Shown here one piece after another: positions 16,155 to 23,895 of a stretch of DNA of 64,000 nt; within the stretch, counting starts at the first letter, position 1; each line of letters opens with the position of its first letter. Position numbers and translations under genes: made by a program. Source of the stretch: Geodermatophilus obscurus DSM 43160 (lineage in GTDB: Bacteria; Actinomycetota; Actinomycetes; Mycobacteriales; Geodermatophilaceae). The DNA lies in NCBI RefSeq assembly GCF_000025345.1, contig NC_013757.1, positions 930,001-994,000 on the forward strand. The letters run 5' to 3'. The notes under the pieces are model-generated. The model was given only the letters and a program-made list of their open reading frames with translations, was not told the DNA's origin and did not search any database.

Positions 16155-17201
16155 ATGGACGAGCCGCACCGGCGTGTCCGGCGGGTTCCCGGAGCCCGCC
16201 TGGTCGGTCTGGTCGCTGCCCTGGGGCTGCTCGTCGCCGTCTCGGCGCTCCCCTCGGCGCACACGGCGTTCTCCGCGACGTCGGGCACCCCCGTCAACTC
16301 CCTGGCCGCCGACCACCTGCGCCCGCCGTCCGGACTGAGCGTCACGCAGACGTGCTCGTACGCACCCGTCGTCCTGCGGGGGGCCCTCGCCTCGACGAAG
16401 GTCTCGCCGCTCACGCTCAGCCCCCCGCCCGGGACCGCGGCGGGCGACGTGCTGGTCGCGCAGGTGGCCTACTACGGCACCTCGCCCATCACGGCACCCA
16501 GCGGCTGGACCCGCATCACCCTGACCGACACGAGCGGAGGCGTCGTGACCTCCGCCGTCTACTGGAAGCTGGCCGCGGGGACCGAGCCGGCTGCGGACTT
16601 CGCCCGCCCCACCTCGGAGAGCGGCGACATGGTGGGTGGGATCGTGGCCTACCGCGGGGTCAGCGGGAGCACCCCCGTCGCCGTCGCCGGTGGGGCCGCG
16701 GGCTCCGGCCAGATGGCGACCACGCCGGCGCTGACGACGACGGCGACGGGTGCGGTGGTCATCCACCTCCTGACGCGGAGCGGTGGGCAACCCCCGGCCC
16801 CGACGGGCACCAACCCGCTCTGGACGCACAGCTCCGACAGCGAGACCGTCACCGCGGCCGACGAGGCGTTCGCGGGGCCCGGCGCCGTCCCGCAGCGCAC
16901 CTCGACGACATCCGGCTCCACGACCGCGTGGATCGCCCAGACGGTGGTCCTGCGTCCCGCCCTCCAGCAGGTCGGCGCGTCCCTGTCCTGGACGGCGACC
17001 CCCAGTTCCTGGGCCGACGGCCACACGCTCGAGCGGTTCGCGGGTGGGACGGTCCAGGCGAACCACCCCGTGCCCCTCGGGACGACGACCGCCACCGACG
17101 CGGGCCTGGTGAACGGCACGACCTACGGCTACCGGTTGTGGGCCTACCGGGGCACCTGGGTGTCCGCCGCGGTGACCACCACCCTGACCCCGGCCTGCTG
17201 A
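16155..17201 (+). CDS. secreted protein with SipW-type leader, tandem paralogue 1
   Basis: 348 residues. Basic N terminus, hydrophobic core (LVGLVAALGLLVAVSAL), then AHTAFSATSGTPVNSLAADHL, the same A-F-S-A-T...N-S-L signature seen in SipW substrates. The mature region has a central domain with repeated beta motifs (GDVLVAQVAYYG, WTRITLTDT, MVGGIVAYRGVSG, WIAQTVVLRPA) similar to domains of secreted actinobacterial repeat proteins. A C-terminal fibronectin-type-III-like domain follows (SLSWTATPSSWADG, GLVNGTTYGYRLWAYRG), ending in a cysteine. ATG 16155 is chosen over 16149 because the ribosome site is 8 bases away instead of 2. Adhesin or matrix component is inferred. Confidence 0.68.
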   Translation: MDEPHRRVRRVPGARLVGLVAALGLLVAVSALPSAHTAFSATSGTPVNSLAADHLRPPSGLSVTQTCSYAPVVLRGALASTKVSPLTLSPPPGTAAGDVLVAQVAYYGTSPITAPSGWTRITLTDTSGGVVTSAVYWKLAAGTEPAADFARPTSESGDMVGGIVAYRGVSGSTPVAVAGGAAGSGQMATTPALTTTATGAVVIHLLTRSGGQPPAPTGTNPLWTHSSDSETVTAADEAFAGPGAVPQRTSTTSGSTTAWIAQTVVLRPALQQVGASLSWTATPSSWADGHTLERFAGGTVQANHPVPLGTTTATDAGLVNGTTYGYRLWAYRGTWVSAAVTTTLTPAC

Positions 17202-17203
17202 CC

Positions 17204-18274
17204 ATGAGACCGTCCACCTCGCGGTTCCCTGTCCTCAGGAGCCCCGCCCTCCCCGCGCTGGTCGCCGCGCTCGCGGTGGTGGCCGCCGTGCTCGTGCTGC
17301 CGACGACCTCCGCGGCCTTCAGGGCCACGACGACCAACCCCGCGAACTCCCTGGCCGCCGACCGGCTGCAGCCCCCCTCCGGGCTCACCGCCACGCAGAG
17401 CTGCCCGACGAGCACCATCGTCCACGTGAGCGTGTCGACGGCGGCCGGGGCGAGCTCGCTGCAGCTCCCGACCCCGCCGGGCGTGAGCCCGGGGGACGTG
17501 CTCGTCGCGCAGATCGGTCACAAGGGGAGCGCCACGATCACGCCACCGGCCGGCTGGACCTCGATCCGCCGTGACATCGCCTATCGCTCCGACAACTTCC
17601 CCCAGGTCACCTCGGCCCTGTTCTGGCGCGTGGTGGTCACCGGTGAGCCGTCGAGCGCGACCTTCAGCCTCGGATCCGCCGTGGAGATGGTGGGGGGCAT
17701 CGCCGCCTACCGAGGGGTCAGCACGGTCGACGCGGTGAACGCGTCCGGGGGCAGGACCGGTACGGGCACGACCGCGACCACTCCCTCGGTCACCACGACG
17801 GTCGCCAACACGATGCTGGTGGACTTCACCACCAAGTGGCAGGAGGACCTCCCCGCCCCGGCGGGCACCCAGCAGCGCTGGAAGCTCATGTCCGGCACCG
17901 GCACCGCCCACCTGGGTGTCTCCGCCGGCGACGTGACGGCCACGGGCACCGGCGCCACCGCGACACGCAGCTCGGCCTCGCAGACGAACTCCTCGACCGA
18001 GTGGGCCGCCCAGACCATCGCCCTGCGTCCGACAGCCCAACAGCCGGCGGCGACCCTGTCCTGGACCGCGAGCCCCAGCTCCTGGGCGACGGGCTACAAG
18101 GGTGAGCGGATCGTGGGCGGGACGGTCCAGGCCACCCACACCGTGCCCATCGGGACGACGACCGTCACCGACACGGGCCTGGTGAACGGCACGACCTACA
18201 CCTACCGGGTCTGGGCCTACCGCGGCGCCTGGGTGTCCACCGCGGTGACCACCACGCTGACCCCGTCCTGCTGA
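17204..18274 (+). CDS. secreted protein with SipW-type leader, tandem paralogue 2
   Basis: 356 residues, closely parallel to the preceding gene along its whole length: TTSAAFRATTTNPANSLAADRL at the processing region (A-F-R-A-T, N-S-L kept), GDVLVAQIGHKG, MVGGIAAYRGVS, WAAQTIALRPT, then the C-terminal fibronectin-like unit SWTASPSSWATG and GLVNGTTYTYRVWAYRG. It also ends in TPSC. The ATG lies only 2 bases after the previous stop, so both copies are translated from one message. The pair arose by tandem duplication, and the central domains have diverged more than the C termini. No sorting signal or C-terminal helix is present, so the protein is probably released or assembled outside. Confidence 0.68.
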   Translation: MRPSTSRFPVLRSPALPALVAALAVVAAVLVLPTTSAAFRATTTNPANSLAADRLQPPSGLTATQSCPTSTIVHVSVSTAAGASSLQLPTPPGVSPGDVLVAQIGHKGSATITPPAGWTSIRRDIAYRSDNFPQVTSALFWRVVVTGEPSSATFSLGSAVEMVGGIAAYRGVSTVDAVNASGGRTGTGTTATTPSVTTTVANTMLVDFTTKWQEDLPAPAGTQQRWKLMSGTGTAHLGVSAGDVTATGTGATATRSSASQTNSSTEWAAQTIALRPTAQQPAATLSWTASPSSWATGYKGERIVGGTVQATHTVPIGTTTVTDTGLVNGTTYTYRVWAYRGAWVSTAVTTTLTPSC

Positions 18275-18293
18275 TCGGAGCGTCGCGGAGCGC

Positions 18294-19076
18294 TCAGCGC
18301 GCGCTGCGGAAGTCCGGCCGCCGCTTGCCCACGAACGCCCGCACGCCCTCGCGCCCCTCGGGGTCCTCCGCTGACTCGGCGATCAGGCGGGCCTCGTCGT
18401 CCAGGTGCTCGTCGAGCGTGCGGACGGCGGCGCCGCGGACCAGCGCGCGGGTGCGCACCATCGCCCGCACCGGTCCGGCCGCCAGCGCGTGCGCCAGCCC
18501 GGTGGCGGACGCGCGCAGCTCGTCGTCCGCCACCACGCGGGCGACCAGGCCGCAGGCGTGTGCCTCGGTGGCGTCGAGCGTGCCGTTGGTCAGCGCCAGG
18601 TCCAGGGCGCGGGCCGGGCCCAGCGCGTGCGCCAGGGTCCAGGAGGTGCCGCCGTCGGGGGAGAAGCCGATGGCGGCGTAGGCGGGCCGGATCCTCGTCG
18701 AGCGGGCGCAGACGACGACGTCGCAGGCGCCCAGCAGCCCGACGCCGGCCCCGGCGACCGCGCCGTGCACGCCGGCGACGACCGGTACCGGGGCGGCCAG
18801 CAGGGCCCGCACGACCTCGTGCCAGTCGGCGGCCAGCCGCCCCACCTCGGCGCCCGGGTCCGCCGCCGCCGCGAAGCCGCGCACGTCGCCGCCGACGCAG
18901 AAGCGCTCGCCCTCGGCCAGCAGCAGCACCGCCCGGGTCCGCGGCGGGCGGGCCCGCAACGCCTCGCCGAGGGCCGCGGCCATCGCGGGGTCGACGGCGT
19001 TGCCGGTCCCCGCGGAGTCGAGGGTCACCCGCCAGACGTCGCCGTCCGCCTCGGTGCGCACCGGCTGGTCGGTCAT
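18294..19076 (-). CDS. enoyl-CoA hydratase/isomerase family protein
   Basis: 260 residues, normal for the crotonase family. Acts on acyl-CoA, commonly hydrating or isomerising enoyl-CoA. The oxyanion-hole region is seen twice: GERFCVGGDVRGF and HGAVAGAGVGLLGACDVVV. The usual catalytic glutamates are not obvious: PDGGTSWTLAHALG carries Asp-Gly-Gly where hydratases have a Glu, so the reaction may be isomerisation, dehalogenation or another crotonase chemistry. ATG start at 19076. It ends close to the convergent end of the SipW cluster and lies downstream of pmt with 16 bases between them on the same strand. Confidence 0.85.
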   Translation of the reverse strand: MTDQPVRTEADGDVWRVTLDSAGTGNAVDPAMAAALGEALRARPPRTRAVLLLAEGERFCVGGDVRGFAAAADPGAEVGRLAADWHEVVRALLAAPVPVVAGVHGAVAGAGVGLLGACDVVVCARSTRIRPAYAAIGFSPDGGTSWTLAHALGPARALDLALTNGTLDATEAHACGLVARVVADDELRASATGLAHALAAGPVRAMVRTRALVRGAAVRTLDEHLDDEARLIAESAEDPEGREGVRAFVGKRRPDFRSAR

Positions 19077-19092
19077 CGAGGGCCTCCGGGGG

Positions 19093-20616
19093 TCAGAACC
19101 AGGACGGGAACCACATGCGGTCGAGCCACTCGGCGTGCGAGAGCGGCTCCCCGGTGAGCACGGGGAGGAAGTGGACGAAGGTCGCCGCCACCACGCCGAC
19201 GTAGAGGGCCACGACGCCCAGGCCGACCTGCCGGCGCAGCCGAGGGTCCCCGGGACGGCCGAGGACGTCCTGCAGCACCAGGACGACGGCGAGCACGAAG
19301 AACGGCAGCACCGGCGCGGTGTAGAAGGCGAACATCGTGCGCTCGGGGTTGAGGAACCAGGTGCCCCAGCCGGCGGCGACCGCGACGGCGACGACCAGCG
19401 CAGCGGGGTCGCGGCGGGCGACCAGTCGCCAGGCCAGCCAGCCCAGCGCGGGCGCGAAGGCGAACCAGAGGGTCGGCGTCCCCACCATGAGGATGTAGCG
19501 GACGACCTGGTCGCCGGCGGCGTCGGTGAGGCCCTGCGGGTTCCACAGCAGGATCGGCCGGCCGTTGACCAGCCAGCTCCACGGCCCGGACTCCCACGGG
19601 TGCGGCGTGGACAGGCCGTTGTGGAAGGTCAGCCACTCGGCGTGCTGGTGCCACAGCGAGCGCAGCGCGTCGGGCACCCACGGGAACGCCGTCCCCGGGT
19701 TCTGCTGCGCCCACGCCTTGCCCTGCGAGGTCTCGCCCAGGAACCAGCCGGTGAAGCTCGCGACGTAGGTGAGCACCGGCACGGCGGCCAGCGCCCACAG
19801 CGCACCGGGCAGGCCGCGCCGCGCAGCGGTCAGGGTCGGGCGGGGGACGCCGGACTCACGCCAGGCGGCGCGGTCCCACAACAGGCTCAGCACCGCGAAG
19901 GCGGCGAGGAAGTAGACCCCGCTCCACTTCACCGCGCAGGCGCAGCCGAACAGGAACCCGGCGGCCAGCCGCCACCCGCGCGGGCCGAGCGCGAAGCCGG
20001 TCGCCGCCGTCGTGCCCGCTCGGATGCGTGCGCGCACCCGGTCCCGGTCGACGACCAGGCAGGCCACCGCGGACAGCACGAACACCTGCAGGAAGACGTC
20101 GAGCAGGCCGATCCGCGACAGCGTGAAGGCGAGGCCGTCCAGCGCGAGCAGCAGCCCGGCGACCAGGCCGAGCAGCGTCGAGCCGGTCAGCCGCCGGGTC
20201 AGCCGGGTCAGCACGACGACCGCGATGCTCCCGGCGACCGCGGAGGGGAACCGCCAGCCGAAGGAGTCGTAGCCGAACAGCCCGATGCCGCCGGCGATCA
20301 GCCACTTGCCCAGCGGCGGGTGGACGATGAACGTGTAGCCGCGGTTGTACTCGTGGCCCCACTCGAGCAGCTCGCGCGCCTCCGGCGGGTAGTACGCCTC
20401 GTCGAAGAGCAGGTCCGGCGGGTAGTCGATCTCCCACAGCCGCACGGCGAAGGCACCCAGCCCCAGCAGGGCGGTGAGCACCCATGCGAGGGCCCGGTCG
20501 GCGGGCAGCGGCGGGGTGGTGTCGCGGCGCGGCCGGGGGAGCGGACGTCGACGCGACCGGGCCGGGCGGAGCTCGCCGGGTTCCCGGTCCGTGCGCTCGG
20601 GAGCCAGCACCGCCAT
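19093..20616 (-). CDS. pmt: dolichyl-phosphate-mannose--protein mannosyltransferase family
   Basis: 507 residues with about ten membrane helices. The GT39 signature is clear: FDEAYYPPEARELL (the catalytic Asp-Glu after the first helix), VHPPLGKWLIAGG, and FLFGCACAVKWSGVYFL, then the C-terminal PMT four-helix domain with NPERTMFAFYTAPVLPF. It transfers mannose from polyprenyl-phosphate-mannose to Ser/Thr of exported proteins, co-translocationally with Sec. Ser/Thr-rich secreted proteins of the neighbouring SipW cluster are possible substrates, which is inference. ATG 20616 is preceded by TACCCT at 6 bases. Divergent pmt/rsmI order is shared with mycobacteria. Confidence 0.92.
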   Translation of the reverse strand: MAVLAPERTDREPGELRPARSRRRPLPRPRRDTTPPLPADRALAWVLTALLGLGAFAVRLWEIDYPPDLLFDEAYYPPEARELLEWGHEYNRGYTFIVHPPLGKWLIAGGIGLFGYDSFGWRFPSAVAGSIAVVVLTRLTRRLTGSTLLGLVAGLLLALDGLAFTLSRIGLLDVFLQVFVLSAVACLVVDRDRVRARIRAGTTAATGFALGPRGWRLAAGFLFGCACAVKWSGVYFLAAFAVLSLLWDRAAWRESGVPRPTLTAARRGLPGALWALAAVPVLTYVASFTGWFLGETSQGKAWAQQNPGTAFPWVPDALRSLWHQHAEWLTFHNGLSTPHPWESGPWSWLVNGRPILLWNPQGLTDAAGDQVVRYILMVGTPTLWFAFAPALGWLAWRLVARRDPAALVVAVAVAAGWGTWFLNPERTMFAFYTAPVLPFFVLAVVLVLQDVLGRPGDPRLRRQVGLGVVALYVGVVAATFVHFLPVLTGEPLSHAEWLDRMWFPSWF

Positions 20617-20622
20617 GCGGCC

Positions 20623-20628
20623 AGGGTA
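20623..20628 (-). promoter_or_regulatory. -10 element TACCCT, leaderless promoter of pmt
   Basis: On the minus strand TACCCT ends 6 bases before the ATG at 20616, without a ribosome site in between. Confidence 0.45.
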
Positions 20629-20631
20629 GTG

Positions 20632-20740
20632 AAGGGACCCGCCTGCCCCCCGGCGCTCGTGGGAGGACCCCGTCCTCCCCATCCTCCGCAGGCTGAGGGC
20701 GGGACCCGGAACGGGGCCGGCGGGCCCCTGCAGGCGGGCC
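20632..20740 (+). repeat. intergenic hairpin element, copy 2, nested pair
   Basis: Outer arms GGGACCCGCCTGC (from 20635) and GCAGGCGGGCC (to 20740) enclose a full inner copy at 20664-20718 with arms GGACCCCGT and ACGGGGCC and the loop CCGCAGGCTG. Both arm pairs are of the type seen in single copies elsewhere, which suggests one element inserted into or formed inside another. It fills the pmt-rsmI gap. Confidence 0.65.
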
Positions 20741-20757
20741 TGCGGCGGTCGTCGTGA

Positions 20758-20763
20758 CAGGCT
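20758..20763 (+). promoter_or_regulatory. -10 element CAGGCT, leaderless promoter of rsmI
   Basis: CAGGCT (one base from TAGGCT) ends 7 bases before ATG 20771, which supports that ATG over the GTG six bases earlier. Confidence 0.4.
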
Positions 20764-20770
20764 CGTGCAC

Positions 20771-21610
20771 ATGATCGGACGGCTCGTGCTCGGTGGCGCT
20801 CCGCTCGGTCAGCCCGGCGACGTCGGCCCGCGGCTGCGCACGGCGATGGCGACCGCGGACGTGCTCGCCGTCGAGGACACCCGCCGGCTGCACCGCCTCG
20901 CCGCCGACCTCGAGGTGCAGCTGACCGGCCGCGTGGTCACCTTCCACGAGTCGGTCGAGCGCTCCCGGCTGCCCGGGCTGCTGACCGCGCTCGACCAGGG
21001 CAAGACCGTGCTGCTGCTCACCGACGCCGGGATGCCCTCGGTCTCCGACCCCGGCTACACGCTCGTGCGCGCGGCGATCGACGCCGGCGTCGAGGTGACC
21101 TCAGTGCCCGGGCCGTCGGCGGTGATCACCGCGCTGGCGGTGTCCGGCCTGCCGGTCGACCGCTTCTGCTTCGAGGGCTTCCTCCCGCGCAAGGCGGGGG
21201 AGCGCCGGTCGAGGCTGGCCGGGCTGGTCGACGAGCGGCGCACGATGGTGTTCTTCGAGTCGCCGCACCGGCTGGCCGACGCGCTCACCGACGCCGCCGC
21301 CGCGTTCGGTCCCGAGCGGTCTGCCGCGGTCTGCCGGGAGCTGACCAAGACCCACGAGGAGGTCCGCCGGGGTCCGCTGGCGTCGCTGGCCGAGTGGGCC
21401 GCCGACGGCGTGCGCGGGGAGATCACCCTGGTCGTCGGTGGCGCGCCCGCGGAGCCGGTGTCGCTCTCGCCGGCCGAGCTGGCCGCGGAGGTCGCCGCGG
21501 AGGAGGCCGCGGGCGCGACCCGCAAGGACGCCATCCGCGCCGTCGTCCTCCGCACGGGGCTGCCGCGCCGCACCGTCTACGACGCCGTCGTCGCCGCCAA
21601 GTCCGGCTAG
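20771..21610 (+). CDS. rsmI: 16S rRNA (cytidine-1402-2'-O)-methyltransferase
   Basis: 279 residues, usual length. Methylates the ribose of C1402 in the decoding centre using SAM. Tetrapyrrole-methylase-type fold: N-terminal glycine-rich strand GRLVLGGAPLGQPGD, VLAVEDTRRLHRLA, LLLTDAGMPSVSDPGYTLV (SAM-binding loop) and FFESPHRLADAL, with the C-terminal region KDAIRAVVLRTGLPRRTVYD typical of RsmI. The N-terminal loop is more diverged than in enterobacteria (GAPLGQPGD for ATPIGNLGD), which is usual in actinobacteria. Divergent from pmt with an element-filled gap. Confidence 0.93.
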   Translation: MIGRLVLGGAPLGQPGDVGPRLRTAMATADVLAVEDTRRLHRLAADLEVQLTGRVVTFHESVERSRLPGLLTALDQGKTVLLLTDAGMPSVSDPGYTLVRAAIDAGVEVTSVPGPSAVITALAVSGLPVDRFCFEGFLPRKAGERRSRLAGLVDERRTMVFFESPHRLADALTDAAAAFGPERSAAVCRELTKTHEEVRRGPLASLAEWAADGVRGEITLVVGGAPAEPVSLSPAELAAEVAAEEAAGATRKDAIRAVVLRTGLPRRTVYDAVVAAKSG

Positions 21611-21622
21611 CCGCGCGCGCCT

Positions 21623-22669
21623 GCGTCGTGTGCACACAGCGTTGTCCGATGGACGCCCGGACCGTGTTCCGTGCACACGACGTCGCCTGTGGACGGCAGG
21701 GGAGGGCGCCCGTGGCCGGCTCGTCAGCCTTCGCGGGTGCCGCCGTCGGGACCACTGCCCGAACCGCTGCGCGACCACCTCTTCCGGGGGACTGACGTCG
21801 TCCGGCGTGGTCTGCTGAGCCCCGCCCGACTGCGCGGTCCGACGTGTCGCCAGGTCTTCCGGGACGTGTACGTCGACGCCCGGGTGCCGGACACGCACCG
21901 ACTGCGTGCGCGGGCAGCGGCCCGGCTGCTCCTCCCGGGATCCGTCGTCTCGGGCATCAGCGCGGCCGTGCTGTGGGGTGTCGACCTCGCGGACGAGCGG
22001 GACGACGTGGAGCTGGTGCTCCCGCCGGGGTCGCACCCCCGCCGTATCGCGGGCCGGCGGGTACGCCGCTTGCCGCTGGAACCCGCCGACGTCCGGGTGG
22101 TCGACCGCGTGCGGGTGGTCTCCCCGCTGGCGGCGACGCTCCGTGCGGCGTCGCTCCTCGGACTGGACGAGGCCGTGGTGGCGATCGACCGGATGGTCGC
22201 TGCCGGGGTCGTCGATCTCGCTTCGCTCCGTGCCCGCGCCGCGACGCCTGGCGCTGCCTCCACCCGGGCGCGACGGGCCTGTGCCCGGGCGGACGGCCTG
22301 GCCGGATCACCGCAGGAGACGCGGCTGCGCCTCCTGAGGGCCGACGGGGGCCTCCCTGCGCCGGTCGCGCAGTACGTGGTCCGGCACCAGGGGCGCGAGG
22401 TCGCCAGGGTGGACTTCGCATGGCCCGAACTCAGGCTCGCCGTCGAGTACGACGGGGCACGGCACGCCGAGCCGGGTCAGTTCGCCCGCGACCGGCAGCG
22501 GCTGAACCGGCTGCAGGCCGCCGGTTGGACCGTCGTCTTCGTGACCGCGGCCGACCTGCACCGTCCCGTCCAGCTCCTCGCCACCATCCGGGCGGCGCTG
22601 CACGGATGACGGCGTGTGCACTCCTTGCGCTCACGACGCCGTCCGGTTCCCGCTGTGTGCACACGACGC
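21623..22669. mobile_element. 1,047-bp cassette bounded by 15-bp inverted repeats around a DUF559 gene
   Basis: GCGTCGTGTGCACAC at 21623-21637 and its exact complement GTGTGCACACGACGC at 22655-22669 enclose the DUF559 gene. Further copies of the core lie just inside each end: GTGCACACGACG at 21671-21682 and a partial CGTGTGCAC at 22613-22621. No transposase and no target-site duplication are visible, so mobility is a hypothesis. The motif centre is itself a palindrome, so the repeats may instead be protein-binding sites or terminators. Confidence 0.4.
21737..22609 (+). CDS. DUF559-domain protein (Vsr-like PD-(D/E)XK nuclease fold)
   Basis: 290 residues from the GTG at 21737. The C-terminal 100 residues form a DUF559 domain: VARVDFAWPELRLAVEYDG holds the D...E-x-D nuclease-like residues and is followed by FARDRQRLNRLQAAGWTVVFVTAADL, as in very-short-patch-repair endonucleases. 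The N-terminal part (RGPTCRQVFRDVYV, LLLPGSVVSGISAAVLWGVDL) resembles AbiEi-type antitoxin/winged-helix proteins that are multicopy in Geodermatophilaceae-like genomes. Function unproven: defence, repair and regulation are all possible. The frame is open to 21671 (GTG); the later start fits the family better. It sits inside inverted repeats in the rsmI-metG interval. Confidence 0.65.
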   Translation: MPPSGPLPEPLRDHLFRGTDVVRRGLLSPARLRGPTCRQVFRDVYVDARVPDTHRLRARAAARLLLPGSVVSGISAAVLWGVDLADERDDVELVLPPGSHPRRIAGRRVRRLPLEPADVRVVDRVRVVSPLAATLRAASLLGLDEAVVAIDRMVAAGVVDLASLRARAATPGAASTRARRACARADGLAGSPQETRLRLLRADGGLPAPVAQYVVRHQGREVARVDFAWPELRLAVEYDGARHAEPGQFARDRQRLNRLQAAGWTVVFVTAADLHRPVQLLATIRAALHG

Positions 22670-22685
22670 GAACCGGGCCGCGGCA

Positions 22686-23792
22686 TCACAGCCAGCCGTT
22701 GCGCTTGAAGCCGCGGTAGAGCAGCACGCAGGCGGTCACGATGAGCAGCAGCACCGTGAAGTAGCCGTAGCGCCACTGCAGCTCGGGCATGAACTCGAAG
22801 TTCATCCCGTAGATCCCGGCGATGGCCGTGGGGACGGCGATGATGCCGGCCCAGGCGCTGATCTTGCGCATGTCCTCGTTGTCGGCCATCGACGTTCGGG
22901 CCAGCGACGCCTGCAGGATCGAGGTCAGCAGTTCGTCGAGGGCGGCCACCTGGTCGCGCACCCGGATGGCGTGGTCCTCGACGTCGCGGAAGTAGGACCG
23001 CATCGCCGCCGGGACGACGTCGATCTGCTTCTCGGCCAGCTTCTCCAGCGGTACCTCCAGCGGGGAGACCGCCCGACGCAGCGACAGCAGCTCCCGCTTG
23101 AGCTGGTAGAGCCGGCCGATGTCGTCGGTCCGCTCCGGGCTGAACACCGAGGCCTCGAGCTCCTCGACGTCCTCCTCGACCGCGGTCGCGACGTCCACGA
23201 AGGAGTCGACCACGCTGTCGGCGACCGCGTAGAGCACCGACGAGGGCCCCAGGCACAGCAGGTCCGGCTGCGACTCCAGGCCGCGGCGCAGGTCGGCCAG
23301 GCCGCCGTGCTCGCCGTGCCGCACGGTGATCACGTAGTGCGGCCCGACGAAGACCATGACCTCGCCCGTGTCGACGACCTCGCTGGTCGCGGTCAGCCGG
23401 TCGTGCTCCACGTACCGGGCGGTGGTCAGCACCATGAACAGGACGTCGTCGTAGCGCTCGAGCTTGGGCCGCTGGTGGGCGTAGACGGCGTCCTCGACGG
23501 CCAGCGGGTGCAGCCGGTAGTGCTCGGCGATGGCGCCCAGCTCGTCCTCGGTCGGCGCGTAGAGCCCGAGCCAGACGAAGCCGCCGCTGTCGACGGCGGC
23601 CTGCAGCGCCTCCTGCGGCTCGACCGGGGGCTCCCGGTGTCCGCCGACGTAGACGGCGCAGTCGACGACCGGGCCGAGGCCGTCCGGCCGGGACGGCGTC
23701 GTGCGCGGCCGGCTGTCCGGCCGCGGACGGGTCGACGGGAGCTCCGTCGGCAGCTCGCGGGGAGCTCCGCGGGGGGCCTCCGTGCCAGGCAT
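22686..23792 (-). CDS. corA: CorA family magnesium/cobalt transporter
   Basis: 368 residues. The C terminus has the two-helix CorA channel with the selectivity motif YGMNFEFMPEL and a basic tail (RGFKRNGWL). Upstream is the long coiled-coil stalk (about 190-290) and the alpha/beta funnel domain with FVWLGLYAPTEDEL, HPLAVEDA and QRPKLERYDDVLFMVL. The first 35 residues are Pro/Arg-rich and not part of the family core. ATG start with AGAGGAG 6-11 bases before it. Forms a homopentameric divalent-cation channel in the cytoplasmic membrane. Divergent from the APC permease. Confidence 0.93.
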   Translation of the reverse strand: MPGTEAPRGAPRELPTELPSTRPRPDSRPRTTPSRPDGLGPVVDCAVYVGGHREPPVEPQEALQAAVDSGGFVWLGLYAPTEDELGAIAEHYRLHPLAVEDAVYAHQRPKLERYDDVLFMVLTTARYVEHDRLTATSEVVDTGEVMVFVGPHYVITVRHGEHGGLADLRRGLESQPDLLCLGPSSVLYAVADSVVDSFVDVATAVEEDVEELEASVFSPERTDDIGRLYQLKRELLSLRRAVSPLEVPLEKLAEKQIDVVPAAMRSYFRDVEDHAIRVRDQVAALDELLTSILQASLARTSMADNEDMRKISAWAGIIAVPTAIAGIYGMNFEFMPELQWRYGYFTVLLLIVTACVLLYRGFKRNGWL

Positions 23793-23895
23793 CGGCACTC
23801 CTCTCGAGCGGGTCGACGGCACAGCGTAGGCATGCGGGTCGGCGGCACTCGTGCCACGCTCGCGGGGTCCGGATCTGACGAGAGGACGGGGCGTC

